The notes: generated from the sequence alone by a model not told the origin. A stretch of 64,000 bases of DNA from Chitinophaga pinensis (GCA_945883825.1 CAMCYF010000009.1:1-64000), one strand, 5' to 3'. Counted from the first letter of the stretch, positions 9,164 through 18,799 are shown. Numbers and translations are program-made.

Positions 9164-9925
9164 TCAATCTTTAAATTGTGGGAATTCTTCTAAAATAGGG
9201 CGATTTATTATATCAAAACATTTTTGAGTTAATTCTAAAACCTCTAATTTATTAATCGTTTCCACAGAAATGTACGGATGAATATACAAATTACAAACTC
9301 CAGGTTGTGCTGGGCCAAGTATATTTGTGGGATCTGAGAACAGCTTGTAATTACTTGTAAAAGTTAAGGGTAAAATTGGAATATTTAAAGACTTCGCTAA
9401 TTTAAAAGCTCCATGTTTAAAAGGAAGCATTTTAGGGCAGTCAACATTCGAAATAGTTGCTTCTGGAAAAATAACAAGCGACCAACCTTCTTTTACAGCT
9501 TTCTCAGAAAGTAAATATGCCTGACCAGATTTTCTTTTGTCATTTCGGTAAACAGGGATATTTAGGTTTTTAAAATAAGTTCTAATTATGGGATAGTACA
9601 ATAATTCGCTTTTCCCCAAAAAAACAAAAGGATATTTTGGTAAAATAGAATGCATAAAAAAAATATCTAAATAAGAAGTATGATTAGACACAATAACATA
9701 AGGCCCCTCTGGTAATTCAGCAGATTCAATGGTCTTAATTCTGTAAAAACACAAAATACGCATCATCCAACTCCAAATAATAAATAGCTTAAAACTTTTC
9801 TTTTTCCAAGTTGGGCGAATCAAAACAATTAAAAAGAAAGGATACATGAGAATAGCAATTATAAAAAAAATAATTGCAATGTAAAGTTTCCAAAGAAGAC
9901 TGAGAACTCCAAAGACTTTGTGCAT
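9164..9925 (-). CDS. plsC: 1-acyl-sn-glycerol-3-phosphate acyltransferase
   Basis: This PlsC-type acyltransferase of 253 residues makes phosphatidic acid from lysophosphatidic acid at the inner membrane. An N-terminal transmembrane region (residues ~6-35) precedes the catalytic NHTSYLDIFF motif (NHxxxxD) and the later FPEATIS (FPEGT-like) motif; the G of FPEG is replaced by A here. A TTG two codons upstream (9931) also opens the frame, but it lies inside a TATATTTG -7 box, so the ATG at 9925 is preferred. It precedes gatC by 19 bp. Confidence 0.92.
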   Translation of the reverse strand: MHKVFGVLSLLWKLYIAIIFFIIAILMYPFFLIVLIRPTWKKKSFKLFIIWSWMMRILCFYRIKTIESAELPEGPYVIVSNHTSYLDIFFMHSILPKYPFVFLGKSELLYYPIIRTYFKNLNIPVYRNDKRKSGQAYLLSEKAVKEGWSLVIFPEATISNVDCPKMLPFKHGAFKLAKSLNIPILPLTFTSNYKLFSDPTNILGPAQPGVCNLYIHPYISVETINKLEVLELTQKCFDIINRPILEEFPQFKD

Positions 9926-9928
9926 GTC

Positions 9929-9936
9929 CAAATATA
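9929..9936 (-). promoter_or_regulatory. -7 box (TATATTTG) 3 nt before plsC start
   Basis: The minus strand reads TATATTTG-GAC-ATG. The box fits the consensus perfectly and overlaps the alternative TTG start, which supports initiation at the ATG of 9925. Confidence 0.5.
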
Positions 9937-9981
9937 GCTAAATTTGGCAAAATGTAACTATCAGCATTCAGTATTAATACT

Positions 9982-9989
9982 TATTTTTG
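9982..9989 (+). promoter_or_regulatory. -7 box (TATTTTTG) upstream of trpS
   Basis: The sequence matches TAnnTTTG and sits 15 nt before the trpS ATG at 10005. It includes the alternative TTG codon at 9987, which therefore is unlikely to be transcribed. Confidence 0.45.
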
Positions 9990-10004
9990 AAAAAAAACTA
10001 TAAA

Positions 10005-10973
10005 ATGCCGCGAATACTTACAGGAATTCAAAGTACAGGAACTCCACACCTTGGAAATATTCTTGGTGCAATAATTCCTGCATTAAAATTAGCCAAGGAA
10101 GCTGAAAATGAATCTTTTCTCTTTATCGCCGATATGCACTCGCTCACACAAATAAAAGATAGTGCACAATTAAAAGAAAATAGCTATGCCACTGCTGCAA
10201 CTTGGCTTGCATTTGGTTTAGATACAAATAAAACTGTTTTCTATCGTCAGAGTGATGTGCCTCAAGTAAGTGAATTAATGTGGTATTTACTCTGTCTTTA
10301 TCCATTCAATCGTTTGTCGCTTGCTCATAGTTTTAAAGATAAAGCAGATCGGATGGATGATGTAAATGGTGGACTTTTCACTTACCCAATTTTAATGGCA
10401 GCTGACATCCTTCTCTATGATGCTACAATTGTACCGGTTGGAAAAGATCAGAAGCAGCATTTAGAAATGACCAGAGATGTTGCAAATCGTTTTAATTTAA
10501 AATACGGAGAAACATTTATTCTACCTGAGGAAAAAATTGAGGGGGTTACGATGCTTGTACCAGGAACAGATGGTGAAAAAATGAGTAAATCAAGGGGGAA
10601 TTATATCGATGTTTTACTTCCCGAAAAAGCACTGCGAACACAAATCATGTCAATAGTTTCTGACAGCACACCTTTAGAAGAACCAAAAGATCCAAGTAAA
10701 TGTGCAACTTTTGCCCTCTACAAATTAATTGCCAGTGAAAGTGAAATAAATCAAATGCGAAAAAATTATTTAGCAGGTAATTACGGTTATGGACATGCAA
10801 AACAAGCCTTGTTTGAATTAATTCTCACAAAATTTGCTGTACCCCGAGAAAAATTTTCTGCGTTAATGGCAGATAAATCACAAATAGATACAGCATTAAG
10901 AATTGGCGCAGAAAAAGCAAAATTAGTTGCAGATGAAGTTTTAAACCGCGTAAGAACTAAAGTTGGATACTAA
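10005..10973 (+). CDS. trpS: Tryptophanyl-tRNA synthetase
   Basis: This class I aminoacyl-tRNA synthetase of 322 residues charges tRNA-Trp. The N-terminus MPRILTGIQSTGTPHLGN contains the HIGH-equivalent PHLGN, and the KMSKS loop is GEKMSKSRGN. GKDQKQHLEMTRDVA is a family signature. The ATG at 10005 is preferred over an upstream TTG (9987) because it matches the family N-terminus and the TTG lies within a probable -7 box. The stop codon directly abuts the stop of the convergent M14 peptidase gene, with no intervening base. Confidence 0.97.
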   Translation: MPRILTGIQSTGTPHLGNILGAIIPALKLAKEAENESFLFIADMHSLTQIKDSAQLKENSYATAATWLAFGLDTNKTVFYRQSDVPQVSELMWYLLCLYPFNRLSLAHSFKDKADRMDDVNGGLFTYPILMAADILLYDATIVPVGKDQKQHLEMTRDVANRFNLKYGETFILPEEKIEGVTMLVPGTDGEKMSKSRGNYIDVLLPEKALRTQIMSIVSDSTPLEEPKDPSKCATFALYKLIASESEINQMRKNYLAGNYGYGHAKQALFELILTKFAVPREKFSALMADKSQIDTALRIGAEKAKLVADEVLNRVRTKVGY

Positions 10974-12674
10974 CTACTTATAGTAAATCGGTAAACGCAT
11001 AAATGTTTGCTCAAAATAAGGACTTCTACAGTAAATAAAATACAATTGATCCCATTCTGAATTACGAAATTTTTCATCAGCAGCTTTCATTTCTTCATAA
11101 TCTTTTTTTAACTTGGGATTCTCATTCAATATTTTTGCAATTTGTTCAATAAAAACATAATTCGAAAAGTATTCTTTTTGTTGTAAATACGAATCAAAGA
11201 AGTTCCATGAAAGATAGGAATCTTCTGCACGACCTTGAAGAACTGAATGAATAAAACTAGAACCTTTTTGCTTACTCGGAATTAAAATATCCCCCGGCTT
11301 TAATTTTATAGTTTGAAGACTTGACTTAATTTCTAATTCACTGAGTTTAAAATGGCCCTCATACGGTTTTGAGAGACTTTTATAATCTTTCACAACCAAT
11401 GTATTTAGTAGAGAACTACTTTCTTTTGAAACAGTTGTAAAGTAAATTTTATTGAACTTTAAGCGCTCAATAACTTCTTTTTCTTGCGCACCTACAACAT
11501 AATATTCTGGAATTCGAATTGAATCTTGTGGAAAATAATTTGCAAAATGTGGGATGTTTCTAGCGTAAGGTTTTGTTCTGTCGTAACGAAGGCGTTTTAA
11601 ACCTGTTGTTTCATCGATAGGAAAATCATGTTCAAAACCTAAAAAAAGAATTGAATCTGGTTTTTCAGTGAGTTTGTAATTAAACTTAAAATAGTCTTGA
11701 GTTTCAAAATACTTAAATGCACTTTTGCGGGAAAGCTCAATCTTTGTTTGATTTTCAAAGGTCCACTTGAATACTTCTTCCATAAATGCTAAACTTGCTT
11801 GAACTCTCTCAGGAAAAGGTTTTAACATGTGTGTTTCTACTGTAAAACTCAAAGAATTAAACAAAGAAGCATAGCCCATTGAGTAGCGTGATAAATCATT
11901 AAAAGCGTATATTCCTTGTGCTGGAGTTTCACCTTTTAATTCGACGTAAGGAAACAAATCTATTTTTTTAGATTTTAATGATTTCCTTAAATAAGGAAGT
12001 AACTCCGAATAACATAAATTTCTTATTTCAGGAGCCATTCGTTCTTTCATCGAAGAAATATAGGTCAATGTATATTGGTAATCTGCGCCATTTGAAACAT
12101 GCATGTCGATAAAAACATCTGGATCTAAAGCATGAAAAATTTTAGCGAAAGTAAAGGCATTTTGAGAATCCATTTTTATGAAATCTCGGTTTAAATCTAA
12201 ATTCTTTGCATTTCCACGGAAACCATATTCTTCCGGTCCATTTTGATTTGCTCGACTTGTTGATGAACGATTCATCATACCTCCAACATTGTAAGCAGGA
12301 ATGAAAGCAATTAGTGGAATGTCAGAAGTGTTTTTGCCATTTTTGATCCAAGTATCTATCCAAATTAACATTGCATTGACACCATCAGGTTCACCAGGAT
12401 GAATAGCATTATTAATTAAAATAGTGCTTTCTTCTCTTGCTTTTTTGAGTGTTTTTAAGGAATCTCCAGCACCATTTACAATACAAATATATATTGGTAG
12501 ACCGTAATCTGAGGGGCCCATGGCGTACAACTCAATTTCTTTGTTTTCCTGAGCTACTTTATTAAGATAATTGATTAATTCTGGATAGGACGGAGTTGTA
12601 TTGCCCGACCAAGAATCTTGAGCAAAAAAAGAGTTAAAAGCGAGAAAAAAAAGGCAAGCAAAAAAATAGTTCAT
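10974..12674 (-). CDS. Exported M14-family zinc carboxypeptidase
   Basis: The 566-residue protein starts with a signal peptide (MNYFFACLFFLAFNSFFA). The M14 fold shows the zinc motif HPGEPDG (HxxE), NLDLNRDFIK (the N-R substrate-binding segment), DMHVSNGADY (third zinc histidine) and FTVETHML (catalytic glutamate). M14 enzymes remove C-terminal residues or trim cell-wall peptides. A long C-terminal part (~300 residues) has no domain I recognise. It is transcribed away from trmD and converges on trpS. The specific substrate cannot be read from sequence. Confidence 0.9.
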   Translation of the reverse strand: MNYFFACLFFLAFNSFFAQDSWSGNTTPSYPELINYLNKVAQENKEIELYAMGPSDYGLPIYICIVNGAGDSLKTLKKAREESTILINNAIHPGEPDGVNAMLIWIDTWIKNGKNTSDIPLIAFIPAYNVGGMMNRSSTSRANQNGPEEYGFRGNAKNLDLNRDFIKMDSQNAFTFAKIFHALDPDVFIDMHVSNGADYQYTLTYISSMKERMAPEIRNLCYSELLPYLRKSLKSKKIDLFPYVELKGETPAQGIYAFNDLSRYSMGYASLFNSLSFTVETHMLKPFPERVQASLAFMEEVFKWTFENQTKIELSRKSAFKYFETQDYFKFNYKLTEKPDSILFLGFEHDFPIDETTGLKRLRYDRTKPYARNIPHFANYFPQDSIRIPEYYVVGAQEKEVIERLKFNKIYFTTVSKESSSLLNTLVVKDYKSLSKPYEGHFKLSELEIKSSLQTIKLKPGDILIPSKQKGSSFIHSVLQGRAEDSYLSWNFFDSYLQQKEYFSNYVFIEQIAKILNENPKLKKDYEEMKAADEKFRNSEWDQLYFIYCRSPYFEQTFMRLPIYYK

Positions 12675-12762
12675 GGTAAGTAATGAAGTGCTAAAATAAT
12701 TGTTTTTTGAAGATTAATGCTGAACGAAGTAAGTGTTTCTTTAAGAAAAGCTAAAAATAACG

Positions 12763-12770
12763 TAATTTTG
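12763..12770 (+). promoter_or_regulatory. -7 box (TAATTTTG) 4 nt before trmD start
   Basis: The sequence reads TAATTTTG-CCCT-ATG, the same TAnnTTTG-N4-start layout seen at gatC and the acyl-CoA reductase gene. It suggests a leaderless trmD transcript. Confidence 0.5.
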
Positions 12771-12774
12771 CCCT

Positions 12775-13452
12775 ATGCGCATCGATATTCTAACGATTCT
12801 TCCCAAACTTCTTGAAAGCCCTTTCTCGATCTCTATTATGCAAAGAGCGCAAGAAAAAGGTCACGTTGAAATCTATGTTCACAACATCCGAGACTACGCT
12901 ACAAACAAGCACAAAAACGTTGATGATTACCAATATGGCGGTGGCGCTGGAATGGTAATGAGCATTGAACCTATTGCATCCTTGATTGAAAAATTATGCG
13001 AGGAGAGAACATATGACGAAATAATTTACATGACACCAGACGGAGAAGTTCTTGCTCAGAATCACTGTAATGATTTATCTTTAAGTAAAAACTTAATAAT
13101 CCTATGCGGTCACTACAAAGGTGTTGATGAAAGAATTAGAGAGAAATACATTACACGAGAAATTTCAATTGGATCTTACGTTCTTTCAGGAGGAGAATTG
13201 GCTGCTGCAGTTTTAGTAGATGCGATTGTTCGACTAATTCCGGGAGTTTTAAATGATGAAACCTCAGCGCTAACAGACAGTTTTCAAGATAAGCTTCTTT
13301 CACCACCTGTTTACACACGTCCTCCAGAATTTAAAGGATTGAAAGTTCCAGATGTACTACTTTCTGGAAATACCAAAGAGATCGAGTACTGGCGAGAAGA
13401 AAAAGCACTAGAGAGAACAAAAGAACGACGTCCTGATTTATTAGAGGAATAG
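12775..13452 (+). CDS. trmD: tRNA (guanine-N1)-methyltransferase TrmD
   Basis: This 225-residue SPOUT methyltransferase makes m1G37 in tRNAs reading CNN codons and so prevents frameshifting. The trefoil-knot signatures are present: [26 protein letters not shown] and [14 protein letters not shown]. The C-terminal [18 protein letters not shown] is also typical. Length and start match the family. It appears monocistronic, with a promoter-like box just before the start and aspC about 80 bp downstream with its own box. Confidence 0.97.
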   Translation: MRIDILTILPKLLESPFSISIMQRAQEKGHVEIYVHNIRDYATNKHKNVDDYQYGGGAGMVMSIEPIASLIEKLCEERTYDEIIYMTPDGEVLAQNHCNDLSLSKNLIILCGHYKGVDERIREKYITREISIGSYVLSGGELAAAVLVDAIVRLIPGVLNDETSALTDSFQDKLLSPPVYTRPPEFKGLKVPDVLLSGNTKEIEYWREEKALERTKERRPDLLEE

Positions 13453-13510
13453 AAGAATTGAAATTACAAGATTCTAAGAAATGATATCTTTTTGTAATTA
13501 TTTAAAATAG

Positions 13511-13518
13511 TACCTTTG
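13511..13518 (+). promoter_or_regulatory. -7 box (TACCTTTG) upstream of the aspC-porT run
   Basis: This TAnnTTTG match ends 14 nt before the aspC ATG. A TTTG at 13491-13494 lies 16 nt upstream as a possible -33 element. Confidence 0.55.
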
Positions 13519-13532
13519 TTAAAAAAATTTAC

Positions 13533-14726
13533 ATGATTCAATTATCGGAACGTTTATTATCAATGGAAGAATCTGCAACCATTGCAATGTCAAGGAAAAG
13601 CCGAGAATTAAAAGCGCAAGGAAAAGACATTATTTCTCTTTCTTTGGGTGAACCAGATTTTTTTACACCTCAATTTATAAAAGATGCTGCGCTTGAAGCA
13701 ATGAACAATAATTTCACAATGTATACTCCAGTTCCGGGTTACGAAGATTTGCGAGAAAGTATTGCCTTAAAATTTAAACGCGATAATAATTTAGTTTATA
13801 CAAAAGATCAAATTGTTGTTTCTACTGGCGCAAAGCAGTCAATTGCAAATGTTGTTTTAAGCTTAATAAATCCTGGAGATGAAGTTATTATACCTTCTCC
13901 CTACTGGGTTTCTTATTTGGAAATTGTCAAAGTAGCAGAAGGAATTCCAGTTATTGTTCATGCAGGAATTGAAAATGATTTTAAAATTACGGGTGCTCAA
14001 CTTGAAGCAGCAATTACCCCAAAAACAAAATTAATGCTCTTCTCTACGCCTTGTAATCCTACTGGCTCTGTATATTCCAAAGATGAATTAAAAGATTTAG
14101 CAAACGTGTTACAAAAATATCCCTCTTTAATTGCCCTTAGCGATGAGATTTATGAACACATAAATTTTGAAGGGAAACACGAAAGTTTGGCGCAATTCCC
14201 TGAAATATACGATCAGGTAGTTACGGTAAATGGCGTTTCTAAAGCTTGGGCTATGACTGGCTGGCGACTTGGTTACATTGCTGCTCACAGAGATATTGCA
14301 GCAGCCTGCGATAAAGTTCAAGGTCAATTTACATCTGCAACCTGTTCTATTACTCAAAAAGCAGCAATTGCAGCGATGAATGCTGATCCAAAAGTATTAG
14401 ACGAAATGATTGGTGCATTTAAAAGCCGAAGAAAATTGGTTTTAGATGCTTTGTCAGAAATTCCCGGTCTTGTTTCAAACAAACCAGGAGGAGCTTTCTA
14501 TGTATTCCCTAATGTTTCCTCCTTTTTTGGAAAATCATTTAATGGTAGAAAAATTTCTAATTCTGATGAACTTTGTATGTATCTACTAGAAGAAGGACTT
14601 GTTGCACTTGTTGGTGGAGATGCATTTGGAGATCCTAATTGTATGCGAATTTCCTACGCAGCTTCAGAAAAAACATTAACAGAAGCAATGAAAAGAATTA
14701 AAAATGCGCTTTTAAACTTACATTAG
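13533..14726 (+). CDS. aspC: Aspartate aminotransferase, class I/II PLP enzyme
   Basis: The 397-residue fold-type I aminotransferase interconverts aspartate/2-oxoglutarate with oxaloacetate/glutamate. Hallmarks are SLGEPDFFTP at the N-terminus, STGAKQSIANV, the FSTPCNPTGSVY loop, LSDEIYEHINF, and GVSKAWAMTGWRLGY containing the PLP-binding lysine (SKAWAMTGWR). This is the subgroup Ib (Thermus/Bacillus AspC-like) pattern. It heads a tightly packed run: its TAG stop overlaps the GTG start of the next gene by one base. Exact substrate range among Asp/Tyr/Phe is not determined by sequence. Confidence 0.93.
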   Translation: MIQLSERLLSMEESATIAMSRKSRELKAQGKDIISLSLGEPDFFTPQFIKDAALEAMNNNFTMYTPVPGYEDLRESIALKFKRDNNLVYTKDQIVVSTGAKQSIANVVLSLINPGDEVIIPSPYWVSYLEIVKVAEGIPVIVHAGIENDFKITGAQLEAAITPKTKLMLFSTPCNPTGSVYSKDELKDLANVLQKYPSLIALSDEIYEHINFEGKHESLAQFPEIYDQVVTVNGVSKAWAMTGWRLGYIAAHRDIAAACDKVQGQFTSATCSITQKAAIAAMNADPKVLDEMIGAFKSRRKLVLDALSEIPGLVSNKPGGAFYVFPNVSSFFGKSFNGRKISNSDELCMYLLEEGLVALVGGDAFGDPNCMRISYAASEKTLTEAMKRIKNALLNLH

Positions 14727-15712
14727 TGAATTATAAAGACTTATTTGATAAATTTAATGGATTGCGAATACTCGTTATTGGTGATGTTATGCTAGATGCC
14801 TATGTTATGGGCAAAGTAAATCGCATTAGTCCAGAAGCACCTGTTCCAATTGTTTCCCTAGAAAATGAAGATGCTCGAATAGGCGGAGCTGGAAATGTTG
14901 CTCTTAACCTACTCGCCTTAGGAGCAAAACCAGTAATTTGTGGTGTTATTGGAGAAGACTCTTCAGGAGATAAACTCCTAAATTTATTTGAAAAAAATGG
15001 AATTTCAACAGATGGTCTTGTTAAAAGTATCGCGAGGAAAACCACAGTAAAAACAAGAGTAATCTCCAGTAAACAACAATTACTTCGTATTGATTCAGAA
15101 AGTACTTTTCCTTTGTTAGAAAGTGAAGAAATTAAGCTAAATAATACTATTCAAAATATTATAAATCAAGGTGTTGACGGAATAATATTTGAAGATTACA
15201 ACAAAGGTGTTTTAACAGATTCTGTAATTCAAAATACAATTAAAATTGCTAAAGAGAAAGATATTCCAACAGCTGTAGATCCAAAAAAAGAAAACTTTTT
15301 AAGCTACAAAGGTGTAAGTCTATTCAAACCAAACCTAAAAGAATTAAAGGAAGGATTAAACCTCAATTTTGATTTTAATTCGAATAAAGAACTATTTGAG
15401 AAAGGGATAGAAGTATTGGAAGAAAAATTACAGAACGAGATTTCATTTATAACACTCTCAGAATATGGTGTCTTCATTAAAAACCAAACTGAAAAATATT
15501 ACGTGCCAGCTCATATCAGAAGTATTTCTGATGTTTCAGGTGCTGGAGATACTGTTATTGCAGTGGCAACATTGTGTTTAATTTCAGGTGCAAGCACAAA
15601 ACAAATTGCTCAAATTTCAAATTTAGCCGGAGGTTTAGTCTGTGAAAAATCAGGTGTAGTAAGCATCTCTAAAAATGATTTATTAAATGAGGTTTCTGAA
15701 CTTCTAAGCTAA
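14726..15712 (+). CDS. PfkB/RfaE1-type carbohydrate kinase (heptose-7-phosphate kinase-like)
   Basis: The 328-residue ribokinase-family enzyme resembles the kinase half of HldE/RfaE: RILVIGDVMLDAYVMGKV, RISPEAPVPIVSLE, the GGAGNVALNL motif, and DVSGAGDTVIA with the catalytic aspartate and anion hole. It would phosphorylate a heptose-7-phosphate at C1 during LPS core precursor synthesis. The second nucleotidyltransferase domain of HldE is absent, which suits a separate HldA-type enzyme. The GTG start overlaps the aspC stop (TAGTG), so translation is probably coupled. A related sugar kinase specificity remains possible. Confidence 0.85.
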   Translation: MNYKDLFDKFNGLRILVIGDVMLDAYVMGKVNRISPEAPVPIVSLENEDARIGGAGNVALNLLALGAKPVICGVIGEDSSGDKLLNLFEKNGISTDGLVKSIARKTTVKTRVISSKQQLLRIDSESTFPLLESEEIKLNNTIQNIINQGVDGIIFEDYNKGVLTDSVIQNTIKIAKEKDIPTAVDPKKENFLSYKGVSLFKPNLKELKEGLNLNFDFNSNKELFEKGIEVLEEKLQNEISFITLSEYGVFIKNQTEKYYVPAHIRSISDVSGAGDTVIAVATLCLISGASTKQIAQISNLAGGLVCEKSGVVSISKNDLLNEVSELLS

Positions 15713-15730
15713 CTATTTGTTGAAGTCAAT

Positions 15731-16459
15731 ATGCCTGAAAAACTAGTTAAACCATATAATTCTGAGAAATCTAAAAAAGAGGAAGTAGCTGAAATGTTTA
15801 ATAATATTTCAGCTAATTACGATTTCTTAAATCATTTCCTATCACTTGGAATTGATCACTTGTGGCGAAAAAAAGCAATTAAGCAATTAAAAAACCTTGA
15901 GGTTAAAAAAGTAATTGATATCGCAACGGGTACTGGCGATTTTGCTATTGCGAGTTTAAAATTAAATCCTGATGAAGTAATTGGCGTAGATATTTCCTCT
16001 GGAATGCTCGAGGTAGGAGCAAAAAAAATGAAAAATAAAGGACATGATAAGACCATAAAAATGATCTTAGGAGATTCTGAAAACTTGGCTTTTGAAGATA
16101 ATTATTTTGATGCATTGACAGTTGGATTTGGTGTTCGTAATTTTGAAAATCTCGAAAAAGGTTTAAGTGAAATGTTGCGAGTAATAAGACCAAGTGGAAA
16201 AATAGTGATTTTAGAATTCTCAAAACCGAAAAAATTTCCTGTAAAACAAGTATTTTCATTTTACTCAAAATACTTTATTCCATTTTTTGGGAAAAGAATT
16301 TCAAAAGATCCTCAAGCTTATGCCTATCTCCCTGAGAGTGTAGCAGCATTTCCAGAGGGCAAAGAATTTGAAAGTATCCTTAGAAATTTAAATTACAAAA
16401 GTGTGCAATCTATTATTCTATCTGGCGGAATTGCAACTATTTATACAGGAACCAAATAA
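15731..16459 (+). CDS. ubiE: Demethylmenaquinone methyltransferase (UbiE/MenG)
   Basis: This class I SAM methyltransferase of 242 residues performs the last step of menaquinone synthesis. UbiE signatures are visible: VAEMFNNISANYDFLNHFLS, the SAM loop DIATGTGDFAIA, GVDISSGMLEVG, and the motif GVRNFENLEKGLSEMLRV followed by VILEFSKP. Menaquinone is the usual respiratory quinone in Bacteroidota, so MenG function is most likely. porT follows, a gene pair also known from Flavobacterium. Confidence 0.95.
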   Translation: MPEKLVKPYNSEKSKKEEVAEMFNNISANYDFLNHFLSLGIDHLWRKKAIKQLKNLEVKKVIDIATGTGDFAIASLKLNPDEVIGVDISSGMLEVGAKKMKNKGHDKTIKMILGDSENLAFEDNYFDALTVGFGVRNFENLEKGLSEMLRVIRPSGKIVILEFSKPKKFPVKQVFSFYSKYFIPFFGKRISKDPQAYAYLPESVAAFPEGKEFESILRNLNYKSVQSIILSGGIATIYTGTK

Positions 16460-16499
16460 AACTGCAACAAAGCAAATCATCTTTCGTTACTTATAGCAA

Positions 16500-17240
16500 A
16501 TGAAATACTCTGTTCTCTTTCTTTTTTGTTTGTCTCTAAAATTAGTTTTTTCTCAGAAATACTTTCAAGAACGCTATAAGAGTTTTGATAAAAGACTTTT
16601 TCATTTTGGTTTTATGCTTGGTACCAATACCTCTGATTTCACAAAATATGAAAAATTAGATGTTTACAATAAGCAATATCAATTTTACAATGCTCTTTAT
16701 TCATTGAAGGCAATTAAAAATAATCCAACTATTGGCGGGCAACTCGGAATTCTAACAACTTTAAAATTAGGAACCCCGCTATTGAAATTACGTTTTATGC
16801 CTACATTGTCTTTTGAAGAAAGAGTTTTGAGTTATACCTTTGAAAAAATCACACCTTTTGATACACTAATCTATTTAAAAGACCAACGTGTAAATTCTAC
16901 AAATTTATCTTTTCCTTTCATTTTAATGTTTCGAGCCAAGCGCCTAAATAACTTTACTGCTTATGCTCTATTGGGAGGCTCTTATTCCTTAGATTTACAA
17001 TCTCAAGAAAATTCCTCGCAAAATTTTATCGATCCTTATTTAAAAATTAGGAAGAATGACTTTCAGGGGCAAATTGGAGGAGGTCTTGAGTTTTTTGCTG
17101 CCTACTTTAAATTTGCGGTAGAATTAAAGTATTCGCACGGAGTTAGAAATGTTTTAATCCAAGAACAAACACCTTTTGATCGCCCAATTGAAAAATTGTA
17201 TAATAAAGGTTGGTGGATTTCCTTAATTTTTGAGGGATAA
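16500..17240 (+). CDS. porT: PorT/SprT-family type IX secretion outer-membrane protein
   Basis: The 246-residue protein begins with a signal peptide (MKYSVLFLFCLSLKLVFS). Its body alternates beta-strands ending in aromatic residues, as expected for a small outer-membrane beta-barrel: FHFGFMLGTNTSDF near the start, KLRFMPTLSFEERVL, and KGWWISLIFEG at the C-terminus. PorT (SprT in Flavobacterium johnsoniae) is required for T9SS function. Position directly after ubiE supports the call, since that adjacency is known in flavobacteria. Its TAA stop shares one base with the ATG of the next gene. Confidence 0.88.
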   Translation: MKYSVLFLFCLSLKLVFSQKYFQERYKSFDKRLFHFGFMLGTNTSDFTKYEKLDVYNKQYQFYNALYSLKAIKNNPTIGGQLGILTTLKLGTPLLKLRFMPTLSFEERVLSYTFEKITPFDTLIYLKDQRVNSTNLSFPFILMFRAKRLNNFTAYALLGGSYSLDLQSQENSSQNFIDPYLKIRKNDFQGQIGGGLEFFAAYFKFAVELKYSHGVRNVLIQEQTPFDRPIEKLYNKGWWISLIFEG

Positions 17241-18799
17241 TGAAAGAAATTTCATTTCAATGTTCTCCAGAAGAAGCAAGAAATTCTGAATTTATTTCTG
17301 CTAAGCTCAAACATGAATTTTTAGGTGAAAAAGACCAAAAAATCTACTTTCTATTAAAAAAAAGAAGTATAGATTCGCGAAAAAGAGCGATAAAAATAAA
17401 TCTAAACTTCCTAGTTTCATTAGAGGAATTCAGTGAATCTGACAACTTTGATTTCGACTTTAAAAATGTCGCAAAATCAGAAAGCATTCATATAATTGGT
17501 GCCGGGCCTGCAGGACTCTTTGCTGCATTAAGAGCATTGGAAAGAGGATTTAAACCAATTATTTTTGAAAGAGGAAAAGATGTCAGAGAGAGAAGACGAG
17601 ATTTAGCGATTCTAAACAAAGAAGGGCGTGTAAATTCTGAATCAAATTATTGCTTTGGTGAGGGAGGAGCAGGAACATATTCAGATGGAAAGTTATACAC
17701 CCGCTCTAAAAAACGTGGAGATGTTGAACGAATCCTTCAAATGCTAGTATATTTCGGAGCAAACGAAGATATTTTAGTAGAAGCACACCCGCATGTTGGA
17801 ACAAACAAACTTCCTCAAATAATTAAAGCGATACGCGAAAAGATTATTGATTGTGGTGGTGAAATTCATTTTGAACATAAGTTATCAGATCTTACTTTAA
17901 AAAATCAAACTATCTCAGAGATCGAGATAAATGGAAATAAAAAAATTAAAATTTCAAATCTCATTTTAGCAACCGGTCATTCCGCAAGAGATATCTTTGA
18001 ATTACTACACAGAAAAAAAATTGAGGTTTTAGCAAAGTCATTTGCAATTGGTGTCCGCATTGAACATACGCAAGAACTGATTGACAAAATACAATATCAC
18101 GGTAGGTTAAATGACGAGTATTTACCTCCGGCTTCCTATAATTTAGTAGCACAAATTGAAGGAAAAGGGGTTTATTCGTTTTGTATGTGTCCAGGTGGAA
18201 TTATTGCACCATGTGCCACAGAAAATAAAGAAGTTGTCACAAATGGGTGGTCACCTTCGAAAAGAAATAATCCCTATTCGAATTCCGGAATTGTAGTGAG
18301 TATCGAACCGAAAGACCTAAAAGGCGATCCGAATGACCCGTTTATTTGTTTGAATTTTCAACGGGAAATAGAAGAGAAATGTTGGGAATTAGCTGGAAAA
18401 AATCAAAAAGTGCCAGCTCAAAGACTGCTCGATTTTATTCAAAAAAAGAAATCTGTTGATTTTCCAAAATCGAGTTATCAGCCCGGAATTTCCAGCGTTG
18501 AAATGGATGCAATTTTTCCACGATTCATCGTAAGTCGACTACGAAAAGGATTTATAGAATTTGGAAAAAAAATGAATGGTTTTATCACCAATGAAGCTGT
18601 TATTCATGCTCCTGAATCGAGGACTTCTTCGCCAGTTTTAATTCCAAGAAACAAAGAAACTTTACAGCACATTCAAATTTCAAATTTATATCCTTGCGCT
18701 GAAGGTGCCGGTTATGCTGGTGGAATTATTTCTGCTGCAATTGACGGCATGAAATCATTAGATGCAATTGTAGATAAGCAAAAGAATTCAAATCCCTAA
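17240..18799 (+). CDS. Uncharacterised FAD-dependent dehydrogenase (COG2509-like)
   Basis: The 519-residue flavoprotein has an N-terminal ~80-residue extension (the VKR-type segment KRSIDSRKRAIKINLNFLVS), then the dinucleotide-binding motif HIIGAGPAGLFAALRALERG near residue 85. It also has CFGEGGAGTYSDGKLYTR, ILATGHSARDIF and the C-terminal YPCAEGAGYAGGIISAAIDG. These fit the COG2509 family of FAD oxidoreductases, whose substrate is unknown. It is the last gene of the aspC-to-FAD run, followed by a weak terminator-like hairpin. Confidence 0.9.
   Translation: MKEISFQCSPEEARNSEFISAKLKHEFLGEKDQKIYFLLKKRSIDSRKRAIKINLNFLVSLEEFSESDNFDFDFKNVAKSESIHIIGAGPAGLFAALRALERGFKPIIFERGKDVRERRRDLAILNKEGRVNSESNYCFGEGGAGTYSDGKLYTRSKKRGDVERILQMLVYFGANEDILVEAHPHVGTNKLPQIIKAIREKIIDCGGEIHFEHKLSDLTLKNQTISEIEINGNKKIKISNLILATGHSARDIFELLHRKKIEVLAKSFAIGVRIEHTQELIDKIQYHGRLNDEYLPPASYNLVAQIEGKGVYSFCMCPGGIIAPCATENKEVVTNGWSPSKRNNPYSNSGIVVSIEPKDLKGDPNDPFICLNFQREIEEKCWELAGKNQKVPAQRLLDFIQKKKSVDFPKSSYQPGISSVEMDAIFPRFIVSRLRKGFIEFGKKMNGFITNEAVIHAPESRTSSPVLIPRNKETLQHIQISNLYPCAEGAGYAGGIISAAIDGMKSLDAIVDKQKNSNP

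Noticed and set aside
10971-10976. Possible fusion or misassembly where trpS and the M14 gene touch
   Set aside because: Both genes have intact family C-termini; the stops simply abut in convergent orientation.
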